DNA of 64,000 bases from Ruminococcus sp. JC304. Its GTDB lineage: Bacteria; Bacillota; Clostridia; Lachnospirales; Lachnospiraceae. The stretch spans positions 1,991,062-2,055,061 of the forward strand of contig HE978651.1 in NCBI GenBank assembly GCA_000285855.2, in the 5' to 3' direction. Shown in pieces: positions 25,279 to 34,185 of this stretch (the stretch's first letter is position 1; each line of letters begins with the position of its first letter). The notes beneath the pieces were generated by a model. The model was given only the letters and a program-made list of their open reading frames with translations. It searched no databases and was not told the origin of the DNA. The translations under genes were made by a program, and so were the position numbers.

Positions 25279-26694
25279 TTACATTTTATGCTTTTCTGCT
25301 GCAAAAAATGTTTTTGTTTCTTTTACGATCACTCCGCTTAATGCGAACAATGCGATCATATTCGGAATCGCCATTAGTCCGTTGAAGATATCTGCGATCG
25401 TCCATACAGCACTTACTGTCATATACGGTCCGATAAACACTGCCAGAATGTAAAGCCAACGGTATGTAAGGATTGTTTTCTTATGTCCGTTTGTCAGATA
25501 TTCCAGACATCTTTCACTGTAATAATCCCATCCAAGAATCGTAGTAAATGCAAAGAATACCAGACAGATCATTAATACAAATGCTGAAATCTGTCCAGGG
25601 ATCGGAAGTCCGTGCTGGAATGCATAGGTGGTTACCTGAACACCTTCCAGACCTTCTACCTGCCATGCACCTGTCAGTACGATGGAAAGACCTGTCATTG
25701 TACAGATCACGATCGTATCAATAAATGTACCGGTCATGCTTACAAGGCCCTGACGTACAGGCTCTTTTGTCTGAGCTGCTGCCGCTGCGATAGGTGCACT
25801 ACCAAGACCTGCTTCATTTGAGAAGATACCACGAGCCACACCTTTCTGCATGGATACGATCATTGTTCCTACCACACCGCCTGTCACTGCTGACGGATTA
25901 AAGGCTCCCTTCACAACTGTAACGATTGCTGCCGGAATCTCTGTAATGTTTAAAAGAATCAGCGCAACACTGAAGATCAGATAAATCACCGCCATAAACG
26001 GTACAATAATCTGGCTGACTGTTGCAATTCGTTTCAGACCTCCGATGAGGATTGCTGCAACACAGGCTGCAAGAATCAGGGAAGAAATTACAACTGCCCA
26101 GGAATACTCTCCAAGGAATGGGATATTCACGCAGTTTGATTTGTTCGGATCAAAGAAATTCTGAACTGCACTGGAAATACCATTTACCTGGCTGAATGTA
26201 CCAATTCCGAAAAGACCTACGCATACACCAAAGAATGCAAAAATCTTTGCAAGCCATTTCCATTTTGTTCCCATACCTTTCTCAATGTAATAGAAAGGAC
26301 CGCCAAGACTGTGACCGTCTTCTGCTACCACACGGTATTTCACTGCAAGAAGACCTTCAGAGAATTTTGTTGCCATTCCGAAGAATGCTGCAAGAATCAT
26401 CCAGAATAAAGCTCCGGGACCACCGGCGCAGACAGCAGTTGCAACACCGACGATATTACCGGTTCCGATTGTGGCGCTCAGTGCTGTACATAAAGCTGCG
26501 AAGCTGGAAATCTCACCGTCGCCTTCTTCTTCGTTTTTAAACATCCATTTTAATGCAAGGGGGAGTCTTCGTATCTGAAGAAGTCCAAGTCTGGCAGTTA
26601 ACAGGATACCACCTGCCATGATCAGGACCATGAGGGGCACGCCCCAGACCAGATTGTCTACTGTTGTCAAAAAAGAATTGATCGCTTCCCACAT
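25279..26694 (-). CDS. Sodium:alanine/glycine symporter, AgcS family
   Basis: A 471-residue transporter with about eleven transmembrane helices. Family motifs are clear: the SATIGTGNIVGVATA segment near residue 75, GGPGALFWM and the SNEAGLGSAPIAAAAA segment. It imports small neutral amino acids with Na+. The tandem glycine riboswitch in its leader shows that glycine controls it and is probably its substrate. AAAGGAG lies ten bases before the ATG. The operon is monocistronic, ending at the terminator 25199-25244. A second, divergent AgcS paralogue lies at 37856-39397. Confidence 0.95.
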   Translation of the reverse strand: MWEAINSFLTTVDNLVWGVPLMVLIMAGGILLTARLGLLQIRRLPLALKWMFKNEEEGDGEISSFAALCTALSATIGTGNIVGVATAVCAGGPGALFWMILAAFFGMATKFSEGLLAVKYRVVAEDGHSLGGPFYYIEKGMGTKWKWLAKIFAFFGVCVGLFGIGTFSQVNGISSAVQNFFDPNKSNCVNIPFLGEYSWAVVISSLILAACVAAILIGGLKRIATVSQIIVPFMAVIYLIFSVALILLNITEIPAAIVTVVKGAFNPSAVTGGVVGTMIVSMQKGVARGIFSNEAGLGSAPIAAAAAQTKEPVRQGLVSMTGTFIDTIVICTMTGLSIVLTGAWQVEGLEGVQVTTYAFQHGLPIPGQISAFVLMICLVFFAFTTILGWDYYSERCLEYLTNGHKKTILTYRWLYILAVFIGPYMTVSAVWTIADIFNGLMAIPNMIALFALSGVIVKETKTFFAAEKHKM

Positions 26695-26837
26695 AATAAT
26701 AAATCTCCTTTTTCTTTTAAAAAGTGTAATATATTGTACAGCTGGGAAACAAAGTAATAACAGACCGTTTCAAAAATCAGAAGTTCAGAAAATACTGTTC
26801 ATATAGTTCATATGAATCAGCGGGGATGATAAAGCAT

Positions 26838-27060
26838 CCTCTGTCCTTTTGCCTGAGAGATTCAAGACACGAATCAGATAACCATTTGTGGGCAGCTATT
26901 GATAATTCGTGTTATTTGCACCTTCGGCCCCCGATCTAACGGGTGTCTCCAGAGAAACGATCCATTTGCAGTTCTTCCCTGCATCCAGGGAACCTGAGAG
27001 TTTTACTCCTTCGGCGGGTATAGCCTTTTGTGTGGCTTCCTCTTTCCTGCAAACTTCACC
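26838..27060 (-). ncRNA. Tandem glycine riboswitch
   Basis: Two successive glycine aptamers on the minus strand. Aptamer 1 (about 26950-27060) has CCGAAGGAGTAAAACTCTCAGG and TCTCTGGAGACACC (the latter closing its 3' half). Aptamer 2 (about 26838-26940) has CCGAAGGTGCAAATAA, then a stem around ACACGAAT/ATTCGTGT, then AATCTCTCAGGCAAAAGGACAGAGGAT. These are the hallmark conserved blocks of the class. The region from aptamer 2 to the agcS start (about 140 nt) shows no obvious intrinsic terminator, so control may be at translation or through a weaker structure. Confidence 0.93.
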
Positions 27061-27086
27061 TCGTTAATTTGCTGTTACTGTGGTAT

Positions 27087-27115
27087 ACTATATCTCTTAA
27101 ATTTGAACTCGTCAA
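27087..27115 (-). promoter_or_regulatory. Promoter of the riboswitch-agcS transcript
   Basis: TTGACG (27110-27115), 17-bp spacer, TATAGT (27087-27092) on the minus strand, about 25 bp before aptamer 1. Confidence 0.8.
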
Positions 27116-27153
27116 TAGAAAATTAAACTTTTATAAAAAAAGTATAAAAATTC

Positions 27154-27295
27154 GTTACTGTTCACACGTCACTATCCCGCGAGGTGTTTTGGCATGAAAA
27201 TGCCAAAATCCCGAGACATACCGCGCGAATTTATGCGAATAGCATAAATTCTGTGCATCGCGAAGCGTGTTACTGAGAACGGAGTGAACAGTAAC
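27154..27295. repeat. 142-bp palindromic multi-hairpin element
   Basis: A perfect 12-bp terminal inverted repeat (GTTACTGTTCAC at 27154-27165, GTGAACAGTAAC at 27284-27295) encloses two perfect hairpins. One is TTTTGGCAT-GAAA-ATGCCAAAA (27187-27208), the other GAATTTATGC-GAATA-GCATAAATTC (27227-27251). CGCG-containing linkers join them. A partial end copy lies at 23972-23990. The form suggests a non-autonomous mobile or REP-like unit. It lies between the dehydratase operon and the agcS promoter. Confidence 0.7.
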
Positions 27296-27347
27296 AAAAA
27301 TTCCAGAGATTTCCACCTTGTAAAATCCCTGGATATTTAAATAATTT

Positions 27348-29027
27348 TTATACATCAGCCATATCAGCCGCAAACAGTGCTGCGCCAAGTGCACCGCAAA
27401 GCTGAGCCTTGTCACTGATTACCAGCTTTGTTCCAAGCTTCTCTTCCAGTGTCTTTACCAGACCCTTATTCTTAGAAACACCACCGGTCATCATATATTT
27501 CTCCTCGCCGCCCACACGTCTGGTAAGAGCTGCGGTTTTTACAGCAACCGCCTTATTCAGACCATGGACAATATCATCTGTTGCCTTATTCTGGGCGATC
27601 AGAGATACAACTTCTGATTCTGCAAACACTGTACACATACTGGAAATTGTAATATCTTCTTTGAATTCCAGCCCACATTCGCTCATCTGATCCAGATTCA
27701 TTTCCATGGTACGTGCCATCATTTCCAGAAATCGTCCGGTTCCTGCCGCACATTTGTCATTCATAACAAAGTTTGCAACTGCACCGTTCTCATCCAGTCG
27801 GATCACCTTGCTGTCCTGTCCGCCAATATCAATAACAGTACGGACTTCCGGATTCAGGAAATGCGCACCTCTTGCATGACAGGTGATCTCTGTGATACTC
27901 TTATCACCATTTTTAATAGCTGTACGTCCGTATCCGGTAGTAACCAGCGCATCAATATCTTCTCTCTGCAATCCGGCCTCTTTCAATGCCTCTGCAAGGG
28001 CACGGTCTGCTCCAATAGCAGCTCCTGCTCCTGTAGGCAGGATAATACTGGTCACAATCTCATGATCTTTATTTAAAATCACCACATCTGTACTGGTGGA
28101 ACCACTGTCAATCCCTGCGAAATAGCCTTTTCCCATTTTTCTCTCTCCTTTTGTGTCTCCATCTATGGTCTGCTCCAGTGTTTCAGGCTGAATGCTCTCT
28201 GCAAAAGCTTCCAGCCTGGTAAGAAGCTGACCGCTGCTCTGAATAGTATAATCTGATTCAATTTTTAAAAGAGGTACATCTGTATGGTTCTTAATCTCAG
28301 CATATTCGAAGCTGTAAAAATCACAAAACTTCACTGTATGATAAATAATTCCTGCAACAGACGGATCATTATAAAGCTTCTTACGGCCTGTGGGGTCCAT
28401 CATCCGCATACATGGAATCTGCCCCAGAAGCTCTCCTGCATACCAGTCCATCAGTTCATCAAAAGAAGCACCCTCCGGTGGAAGTATATTTCCCACAGAG
28501 CGGTTATGCACACAGGTATCATTCTCTACAGGAAGGGGCATAGCCTTGCTGGTCATTTCAAATAATTCCTGTCCCATTCTGGCACCAAGCACTGCAATAT
28601 GAGGCTTTGTAATTTTCTCCTGTGCATGGAAAGCAGCCCGGAATTTTCCGGCATCAAACTCTGTACCTTTGTACTGCGCATAAGCCTTGGCCAGCCCTTT
28701 TAACTGTGCAGCCATACGCTCTCTGCTGCAGGCACTGTCACAGTGAAGCACATCCAAAATATAAAGAAAATCCAGCTTACCGCTTTCCAGCAGAATATCA
28801 TACACACTTCGGATGGTATCACAGCAGCTCACCAGAACAAGTTCCTTAATTTTTCCCTCCATGACTCCTTCCAGAAGTGTTTTCCCAAAACCACAGATAT
28901 TGGGATGTGAAACCTGATCAGCCAGGTCAAAGCCATCCGGCATATGGTTAAAGTTCTCACATTCCCCGCCAAGAGATTCCAGAAGCTCAATTGGAGTATA
29001 TTTACAGACATAATAAGTTTTATTCAT
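27348..29027 (-). CDS. HAD/BCR-family subunit fused to its ATP-dependent activator
   Basis: A 559-residue fusion. Residues 1-300 are a 2-hydroxyacyl-CoA dehydratase/benzoyl-CoA reductase-type (HgdB-like) domain with cluster-candidate cysteines in GGECENFN, VSCCD and KFCDFY, plus the family end motif SGQLLTRLEAFAE. Residues 310-559 are an HgdC-type ATPase activator (GIDSGSTSTDVV, GGQDSK) with two cysteines for the dimer-bridging [4Fe-4S] cluster in NDKCAAGTG and SSMCTVFAESE. The activator hydrolyses ATP to push an electron into the partner. The start at 29027 has GGAGG eight bases ahead and overlaps the upstream stop. A typical system has the activator as a separate protein. The substrate is unknown. 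Confidence 0.85.
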   Translation of the reverse strand: MNKTYYVCKYTPIELLESLGGECENFNHMPDGFDLADQVSHPNICGFGKTLLEGVMEGKIKELVLVSCCDTIRSVYDILLESGKLDFLYILDVLHCDSACSRERMAAQLKGLAKAYAQYKGTEFDAGKFRAAFHAQEKITKPHIAVLGARMGQELFEMTSKAMPLPVENDTCVHNRSVGNILPPEGASFDELMDWYAGELLGQIPCMRMMDPTGRKKLYNDPSVAGIIYHTVKFCDFYSFEYAEIKNHTDVPLLKIESDYTIQSSGQLLTRLEAFAESIQPETLEQTIDGDTKGERKMGKGYFAGIDSGSTSTDVVILNKDHEIVTSIILPTGAGAAIGADRALAEALKEAGLQREDIDALVTTGYGRTAIKNGDKSITEITCHARGAHFLNPEVRTVIDIGGQDSKVIRLDENGAVANFVMNDKCAAGTGRFLEMMARTMEMNLDQMSECGLEFKEDITISSMCTVFAESEVVSLIAQNKATDDIVHGLNKAVAVKTAALTRRVGGEEKYMMTGGVSKNKGLVKTLEEKLGTKLVISDKAQLCGALGAALFAADMADV

Positions 29028-30291
29028 TCTCAGCACCTCCCAGCATTTCCAGAAAAGCTCCCAGCCTGGTGGAAGTCTGTCCTTCTCCTCCATGGCTTCG
29101 ATCACACCCGTCACCGTCCAGGATCAAAAGGGGCAGTCCGGCTTCCTCAAATTTCTTCTTTGCAAGCTGTGCAGCTCCAAGGGTATGTTTACAGCCCCAA
29201 TGTCCAAACCACACAGCACCGTCTGCTCCTGCCTGTTTCGCATGACGGATGCCGGCTTCAATCCTTCTAAGTGCACTTCCGTTCAGTGAATGACATACCA
29301 TTCTTTCTGCCATTGCTTCAAAGGGATTCTCAGGATCAAAGTCCGGCTCACAGGTTTCTGCAAGTTCACATCCCACAATCTGGGCTTTCTCACTGAAGCA
29401 AAGCTCCTGGCGCACTGCATCCGACCAGAACGGAATGGTATGCATCCAGTAAATGTGTTTCCCTTTCGCTGCCGGTGCTTTCTTAATATCTTCAAGAAGC
29501 ATCTGTGTATACTTTTCTTCTTCTGCTGTTCCAAGAAGGATATTGTTGGTCATTCCTGCATATAACGGTGTGACCAGATCAGAGGGCACATATCTGTCCG
29601 CACGCAGCTGCTGATATTTCCTATAATTTTCCAGAGTCCGCTTACTGCAGACAAGGCGTTCCTTTAATCTGTCCTCAGAGATTGTTTTTCCTGTATTTTT
29701 TTCCAGAAATACTTTTAAATCCCTTAACTGATCTGCCACATACTGTACATTCTCTTTCGTCTGATTCCATGGTACATCAATGGCAAATACAGGTACCTGG
29801 TAGAAATCTGCCAGGGTACGGAATGTAAGCAGGTTGGCATCGCAGGTCAGGTTGGTATAAACAATACATTTGGGCTTTGGCAAAAGTCCTTTCTGCGCTG
29901 CACCCAGAAATGTCTTATGATAACTGCACAATGTCTCTGCAATTCCCTGATTCTCTGCCTGCTGTAAAAATGCTCTCTCCGCTTTGCTTGCAGAAAGATA
30001 GCAGGAAAATCCCTCTACATTATAGGGATGTAATCCCACCTCCTGCATCATTTCGCAGGGAGTAAAAATACTTACAATAACAGAATCTTCCGGTTTCTGA
30101 AGGGGACGCAGCATGGTATCCATCATCAGATTTGCAAGATGCCTGTCTGCAGGCATCAGTCTCTTGTCCTGCATATAACGGAACTTCAGATTCTGTGCTT
30201 CCCAGCCGGTTTTTAGCAGCCAGCGGGCTGAGTCTGGCTTTGTATTAGTCAAATTTTCAACATAATGACCAAATGTCTCAATAATCTGCAT
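29020..30291 (-). CDS. 2-hydroxyacyl-CoA dehydratase/BCR-family subunit
   Basis: A 423-residue HgdB-like protein with cysteines at family positions: TPCEMMQEVG (about 80), TNLTCDANLL (about 150) and GHWGCKHTLG (about 370). These would ligate an iron-sulphur cluster used in low-potential chemistry. It would pair with the HgdB-like half of the fusion downstream, which overlaps it by 8 bp and carries the activator. No CoA-transferase or acyl-CoA dehydrogenase lies nearby, so a classic amino-acid fermentation role is not supported; a double-cubane-cluster type reductase is an alternative. The start at 30291 is set by GAGG nine bases ahead; 30306 lacks a site. Confidence 0.83.
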   Translation of the reverse strand: MQIIETFGHYVENLTNTKPDSARWLLKTGWEAQNLKFRYMQDKRLMPADRHLANLMMDTMLRPLQKPEDSVIVSIFTPCEMMQEVGLHPYNVEGFSCYLSASKAERAFLQQAENQGIAETLCSYHKTFLGAAQKGLLPKPKCIVYTNLTCDANLLTFRTLADFYQVPVFAIDVPWNQTKENVQYVADQLRDLKVFLEKNTGKTISEDRLKERLVCSKRTLENYRKYQQLRADRYVPSDLVTPLYAGMTNNILLGTAEEEKYTQMLLEDIKKAPAAKGKHIYWMHTIPFWSDAVRQELCFSEKAQIVGCELAETCEPDFDPENPFEAMAERMVCHSLNGSALRRIEAGIRHAKQAGADGAVWFGHWGCKHTLGAAQLAKKKFEEAGLPLLILDGDGCDRSHGGEGQTSTRLGAFLEMLGGAENE

Positions 30292-30357
30292 AATTTTCTT
30301 CCTCATTATGGTGATGATAATTTATCAGTTGTTGGCGCACAAATAGCGCTACGGAAT

Positions 30358-30386
30358 ATTTTAGTAATATCTTTTTTTCAAGTCAA
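30358..30386 (-). promoter_or_regulatory. Promoter of the dehydratase operon
   Basis: TTGACT (30381-30386), 17-bp spacer, TAAAAT (30358-30363) on the minus strand. It is divergent from the ABC exporter promoter 43 bp away. Confidence 0.75.
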
Positions 30387-30428
30387 GCTAAATTTTCTCC
30401 AAAGTTCACCTGTTTTTGTACATTTTTC

Positions 30429-30456
30429 TTGACAAAAAAGTCTTAAATGATACACT
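30429..30456 (+). promoter_or_regulatory. Promoter of the ABC exporter pair
   Basis: Consensus TTGACA (30429-30434), 16-bp spacer, TACACT (30451-30456), 75 bp before the first ATG. Confidence 0.75.
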
Positions 30457-30530
30457 TTTGAATGTATTATTTTTCAAAAAAGGCAGAAATAATATAGGAA
30501 AGATTTTTACGAAAGGAAGGAATTTTTAAA

Positions 30531-32345
30531 ATGCGTTCATTGGCAGTTTATTTAAAAAACTACAAAAAAGAAAGCATCCTGGCGCCATTTTTTAAATTTC
30601 TGGAGGTTGTATTTGACCTGATCGTTCCTATCGTCATTGCACAGATCATTGACGTAGGTATTGCAAACCATGACAACAAATACATTGTCCAGAGATTTTC
30701 TATTCTTATACTAATGGCGGCTCTTGGTCTTGCCAGTACCATCACAGCTCAGTTCTTTGCCGCTAAAGCCAGCGTGGGCTTTGCCACAGAATTAAGACAG
30801 GCAGTTTATGACCATGTACAGCGTCTGTCCTTTACAGAGCTGGATACCCTGGGAACAGACACCCTGATCACAAGACTTACCGACGATATCAATCAGGTCC
30901 AGAACGGACTGAACATGGGGCTTCGTCTTCTTCTTCGAAGTCCGTTTATCGTACTTGGGTCCATGGTCATGGCATTTACCATTGACTTTAAATGTGCCCT
31001 GGTTTTTGCTGTTGCGATCCCCTTTCTGTTTCTGGTTGTCTTTGTCATTATGTTTCTCAGTATTCCTCTGTTCAAAAAGGTACAGGGAAAACTGGACACA
31101 GTAACCGGACTGACCAGAGAAAACCTTACAGGCGTCCGCGTTATCCGTGCATTCTGCCGTGAGAAAGAAGCTGTTGCAGAATTTGATACCCGCAATCAGG
31201 AACTGACAAAGTTAAATCTCTTTGTAGGAAAGCTTTCCGCTTTGTTAAATCCGGTCACCTACGTACTGATCAACATTGCCACTGTCATCCTGATCCAGAA
31301 GGCAGGAGTAGAAGTAAATCTGGGCGGTATGCAGCAGGGACAGGTGGTTGCCCTTTATAACTACATGGCTCAGATGATCGTGGAGCTGATCAAGCTTGCC
31401 TCCCTGATCATCACTCTGAACAAATCCGCAGCATGTGCAGGACGTGTGGCAGATATCCTGAAAGTGAAATCTACTATGAACTACCCGTCTTTCTCCACAT
31501 ATTCTGCTCAGACATCGAAGGACCTTGCAACAGCAACTGCTGATGCATCACTTTCTGAAACTTCCATCGCATTCAATGACGTAACCTTTGAGTACAGCGG
31601 TGCTGGTGCCCCCAGCCTTTCCCACATCAGTTTTTCAGTAAAGAAAGGCCAGACAGTAGGTATCATCGGTGGTACAGGAAGCGGAAAAACCACTCTGGTA
31701 AATCTGATCTCCAGATTCTATGATGCCAGCAACGGAACTGTTCTGCTGGATGGTCAGAATATTGAAAATTACACCAGAAGTGATCTCCGCTCCAGAATCG
31801 GCGTTGTTCCCCAGAAGGCAGCTCTTTTCAAAGGTTCTATCCGGGACAATCTGAAATGGGGTCGGGAAGATGCCTCTGACGAGGATCTGTGGCAGGCACT
31901 TACCACAGCACAGGGAAAAGAGGTGGTAGAGGGGAAACCGGGACAGCTTGATTTTATGCTGGAACAGAACGGTAAAAACCTTTCCGGCGGTCAGAAACAG
32001 CGACTTACCATTGCCCGTGCCCTGGTAAAAAAACCTGAAATCCTGATTCTGGATGACAGTGCCAGTGCCCTAGACTTTGCCACTGATGCAGCACTGCGTA
32101 AGTCTCTCAACAGACTTGACTGGAAGGTAACTACATTTCTGGTATCCCAGCGTTCCTCCAGCATTCAGCAGGCAGACCTGATCCTTGTTCTTGATAACGG
32201 TACTCTGGCAGGTAAGGGTACTCATGCTGAACTGCTGCGTACCTGTGATACTTACCGGGAAATCTATTTCTCCCAGTTTCCGGAAGAAAGAGACAAATAC
32301 GCCTCTGTATCTGCTGGTAATATAATGAAGGAGGTGACTGTATGA
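30531..32345 (+). CDS. ABC exporter half-transporter with degenerate catalytic residues
   Basis: A 604-residue protein: six transmembrane helices (about 15-300) and a nucleotide-binding domain (about 345-590). Walker A GGTGSGKTT and signature LSGGQKQR are intact. The catalytic Glu after Walker B is Asp (ILILDDSAS) and the switch His is Gln (FLVSQRSSS). This is the usual pattern of the degenerate-site partner in heterodimeric exporters such as BmrCD or TM287/288. It works with the next gene, which overlaps it by 4 bp. The substrate (drug, lipid or peptide) is unknown. Confidence 0.92.
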   Translation: MRSLAVYLKNYKKESILAPFFKFLEVVFDLIVPIVIAQIIDVGIANHDNKYIVQRFSILILMAALGLASTITAQFFAAKASVGFATELRQAVYDHVQRLSFTELDTLGTDTLITRLTDDINQVQNGLNMGLRLLLRSPFIVLGSMVMAFTIDFKCALVFAVAIPFLFLVVFVIMFLSIPLFKKVQGKLDTVTGLTRENLTGVRVIRAFCREKEAVAEFDTRNQELTKLNLFVGKLSALLNPVTYVLINIATVILIQKAGVEVNLGGMQQGQVVALYNYMAQMIVELIKLASLIITLNKSAACAGRVADILKVKSTMNYPSFSTYSAQTSKDLATATADASLSETSIAFNDVTFEYSGAGAPSLSHISFSVKKGQTVGIIGGTGSGKTTLVNLISRFYDASNGTVLLDGQNIENYTRSDLRSRIGVVPQKAALFKGSIRDNLKWGREDASDEDLWQALTTAQGKEVVEGKPGQLDFMLEQNGKNLSGGQKQRLTIARALVKKPEILILDDSASALDFATDAALRKSLNRLDWKVTTFLVSQRSSSIQQADLILVLDNGTLAGKGTHAELLRTCDTYREIYFSQFPEERDKYASVSAGNIMKEVTV

Positions 32346-34108
32346 GCAGATCAACAGTAAAGGATCCTGCTAAAAGTAAAAGCAGCGAAACCTTTTTTAA
32401 AGTACTGCGTTTCATCGGAAGATACCGTTTTCTGCTGATCCTCAGTATCATACTGGCAGCAGTTTCCGTTATCCTTCAGCTGTATGTACCAATCCTGTTC
32501 GGAAATGCCATTGATCAGGTCATTGCCCAACATCAGGTAAACTTCGAAATGATGTGGTACTACCTGTCACGCATCCTTGTAATGGTCATCCTCTCTTCTG
32601 CTGCCACATGGCTTATGAATGTGATCAATAACCGCATGACCTACCAGACAGTTAAGGATATCCGCGCCAAAGCCATCCGGCACATTCAGGTACTTCCCCT
32701 CTCTTACCTTGACGGACACAGTACCGGTGATATCATCAGCCGTATTATCGCAGATACAGATATTCTGTCTGATGGTATGCTGCTTGGATTTACCCAGCTT
32801 TTTTCCGGAATCGTAACCATCATCGGAACACTGATCTTCATGTTCTCCAAAAACTTCTGGATTACTTTGATGGTCATTGTCCTGACCCCCGTAAGCTTTT
32901 TGGTGGCCAAATTTATTTCTTCCCATACCTTCCAGATGTTCCGGAAGCAAAGCGATGCCAGAGGACGTCAGACTGCTCTCATCGAAGAGATGATTGGAAA
33001 CCAGAAGGTGGTTCAGGCTTTTGGATATGAGGAAAAATCTTCTGAACGCTTTGCAAAGGTCAACGAAGAATTACAGGAATGCAGCCTGAAAGCTGTCTTT
33101 TACAGCAGCCTGACAAACCCTTCCACCCGTTTTGTCAATAATATTATTTATGCCTGTGTTGCACTGGTGGGTGCGTTCATTATCCCGGGAGGCAGACTGA
33201 CAATCGGAGGTCTTTCCGTACTCCTCTCCTATGCCAATCAGTATATGAAGCCATTCAATGACATCAGTTCCGTTGTTACAGAACTTCAGAATGCTCTTGC
33301 CTGTGCAGGCAGAATCTTTGATCTGCTGGAGGAGGAACCGGAAGTTGCAGAGGCTTCTGAGATACTGAAAGATGTAAAGGGTGAAGTAGATATTAAGAAT
33401 GTATGCTTCCATTATGATGAATCAAAGAAACTGATTGAGAACTTTAACCTTCATGTAAAACCAGGTATGCGTGTTGCCATCGTAGGACCTACCGGGTGCG
33501 GTAAGTCAACCTTTATCAATCTTCTGATGAGATTCTATGATGTAAATGCCGGATCCATTTCCGTAGACGGCAAACAGATCAGAGACATTACCCGCCATTC
33601 CCTCAGAAGCAGCTACGGTATGGTTCTGCAGGAAACATGGATCAAGAACGGAACTGTCCGCGACAATATCTCGATTGGCAAACCAGAAGCTACAGATACC
33701 GAAATCATCGAAGCAGCCAAGCTTACCCACAGCTGGGAATTTATCCGGAGACTTCCCAAAGGACTGGACACCATGCTCAATGAAGACAGCTTAAGCCAGG
33801 GGCAGAAACAGCTGCTGTGTATCACAAGAGTTATGCTCTGTCTGCCTCCGATGCTGATCCTGGATGAAGCCACTTCCAGTATTGATACCAGAACAGAATT
33901 GCAGATTCAGGAAGCCTTCGAACGGATGATGGAAGGCAGAACCAGCTTTATCGTTGCCCACCGCCTTTCTACGATTCGAAACGCAGACCTGATCCTTGTT
34001 ATGAAAGACGGCAGCATTATTGAACAGGGAACCCACGACGAACTGATCGCAAAAGGCGGCTTTTATCACACTCTGTATAACAGCCAGTTTGCTAAAGTCT
34101 CTGAATAA
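32342..34108 (+). CDS. ABC exporter half-transporter, catalytic partner
   Basis: A 588-residue protein: transmembrane domain (about 20-320) and ATPase domain (about 345-585). It has Walker A GPTGCGKST, a canonical Walker B with Glu (LILDEATSS) and the H-loop His (FIVAHRLST). Its signature reads LSQGQ instead of LSGGQ, so the site it forms with the degenerate Walker B of the partner is the non-catalytic one. Start ATG overlaps the partner's stop, with AAGGAGGT ahead. The pair is closed by a bidirectional terminator. Confidence 0.93.
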   Translation: MSRSTVKDPAKSKSSETFFKVLRFIGRYRFLLILSIILAAVSVILQLYVPILFGNAIDQVIAQHQVNFEMMWYYLSRILVMVILSSAATWLMNVINNRMTYQTVKDIRAKAIRHIQVLPLSYLDGHSTGDIISRIIADTDILSDGMLLGFTQLFSGIVTIIGTLIFMFSKNFWITLMVIVLTPVSFLVAKFISSHTFQMFRKQSDARGRQTALIEEMIGNQKVVQAFGYEEKSSERFAKVNEELQECSLKAVFYSSLTNPSTRFVNNIIYACVALVGAFIIPGGRLTIGGLSVLLSYANQYMKPFNDISSVVTELQNALACAGRIFDLLEEEPEVAEASEILKDVKGEVDIKNVCFHYDESKKLIENFNLHVKPGMRVAIVGPTGCGKSTFINLLMRFYDVNAGSISVDGKQIRDITRHSLRSSYGMVLQETWIKNGTVRDNISIGKPEATDTEIIEAAKLTHSWEFIRRLPKGLDTMLNEDSLSQGQKQLLCITRVMLCLPPMLILDEATSSIDTRTELQIQEAFERMMEGRTSFIVAHRLSTIRNADLILVMKDGSIIEQGTHDELIAKGGFYHTLYNSQFAKVSE

Positions 34109-34113
34109 CCCCA

Positions 34114-34154
34114 AAAAAGAGGAACTACTGTCCATCACAGCCGTTCCTCTTTTT
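34114..34154. terminator. Bidirectional terminator between the ABC exporter and pepP
   Basis: AAAAAGAGGAAC (34114-34125) pairs with GTTCCTCTTTTT (34143-34154): 12 bp, A-tract on one side and T-tract on the other. Confidence 0.85.
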
Positions 34155-34185
34155 GATTTTATCAAATATTTTTACTTAATTTTTA

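Noticed and set aside
27155-27415. 86-codon minus-strand frame through the 142-bp palindrome
   Set aside because: It overlaps the end of the dehydratase-activator gene and consists mainly of hairpin sequence without a ribosome site.
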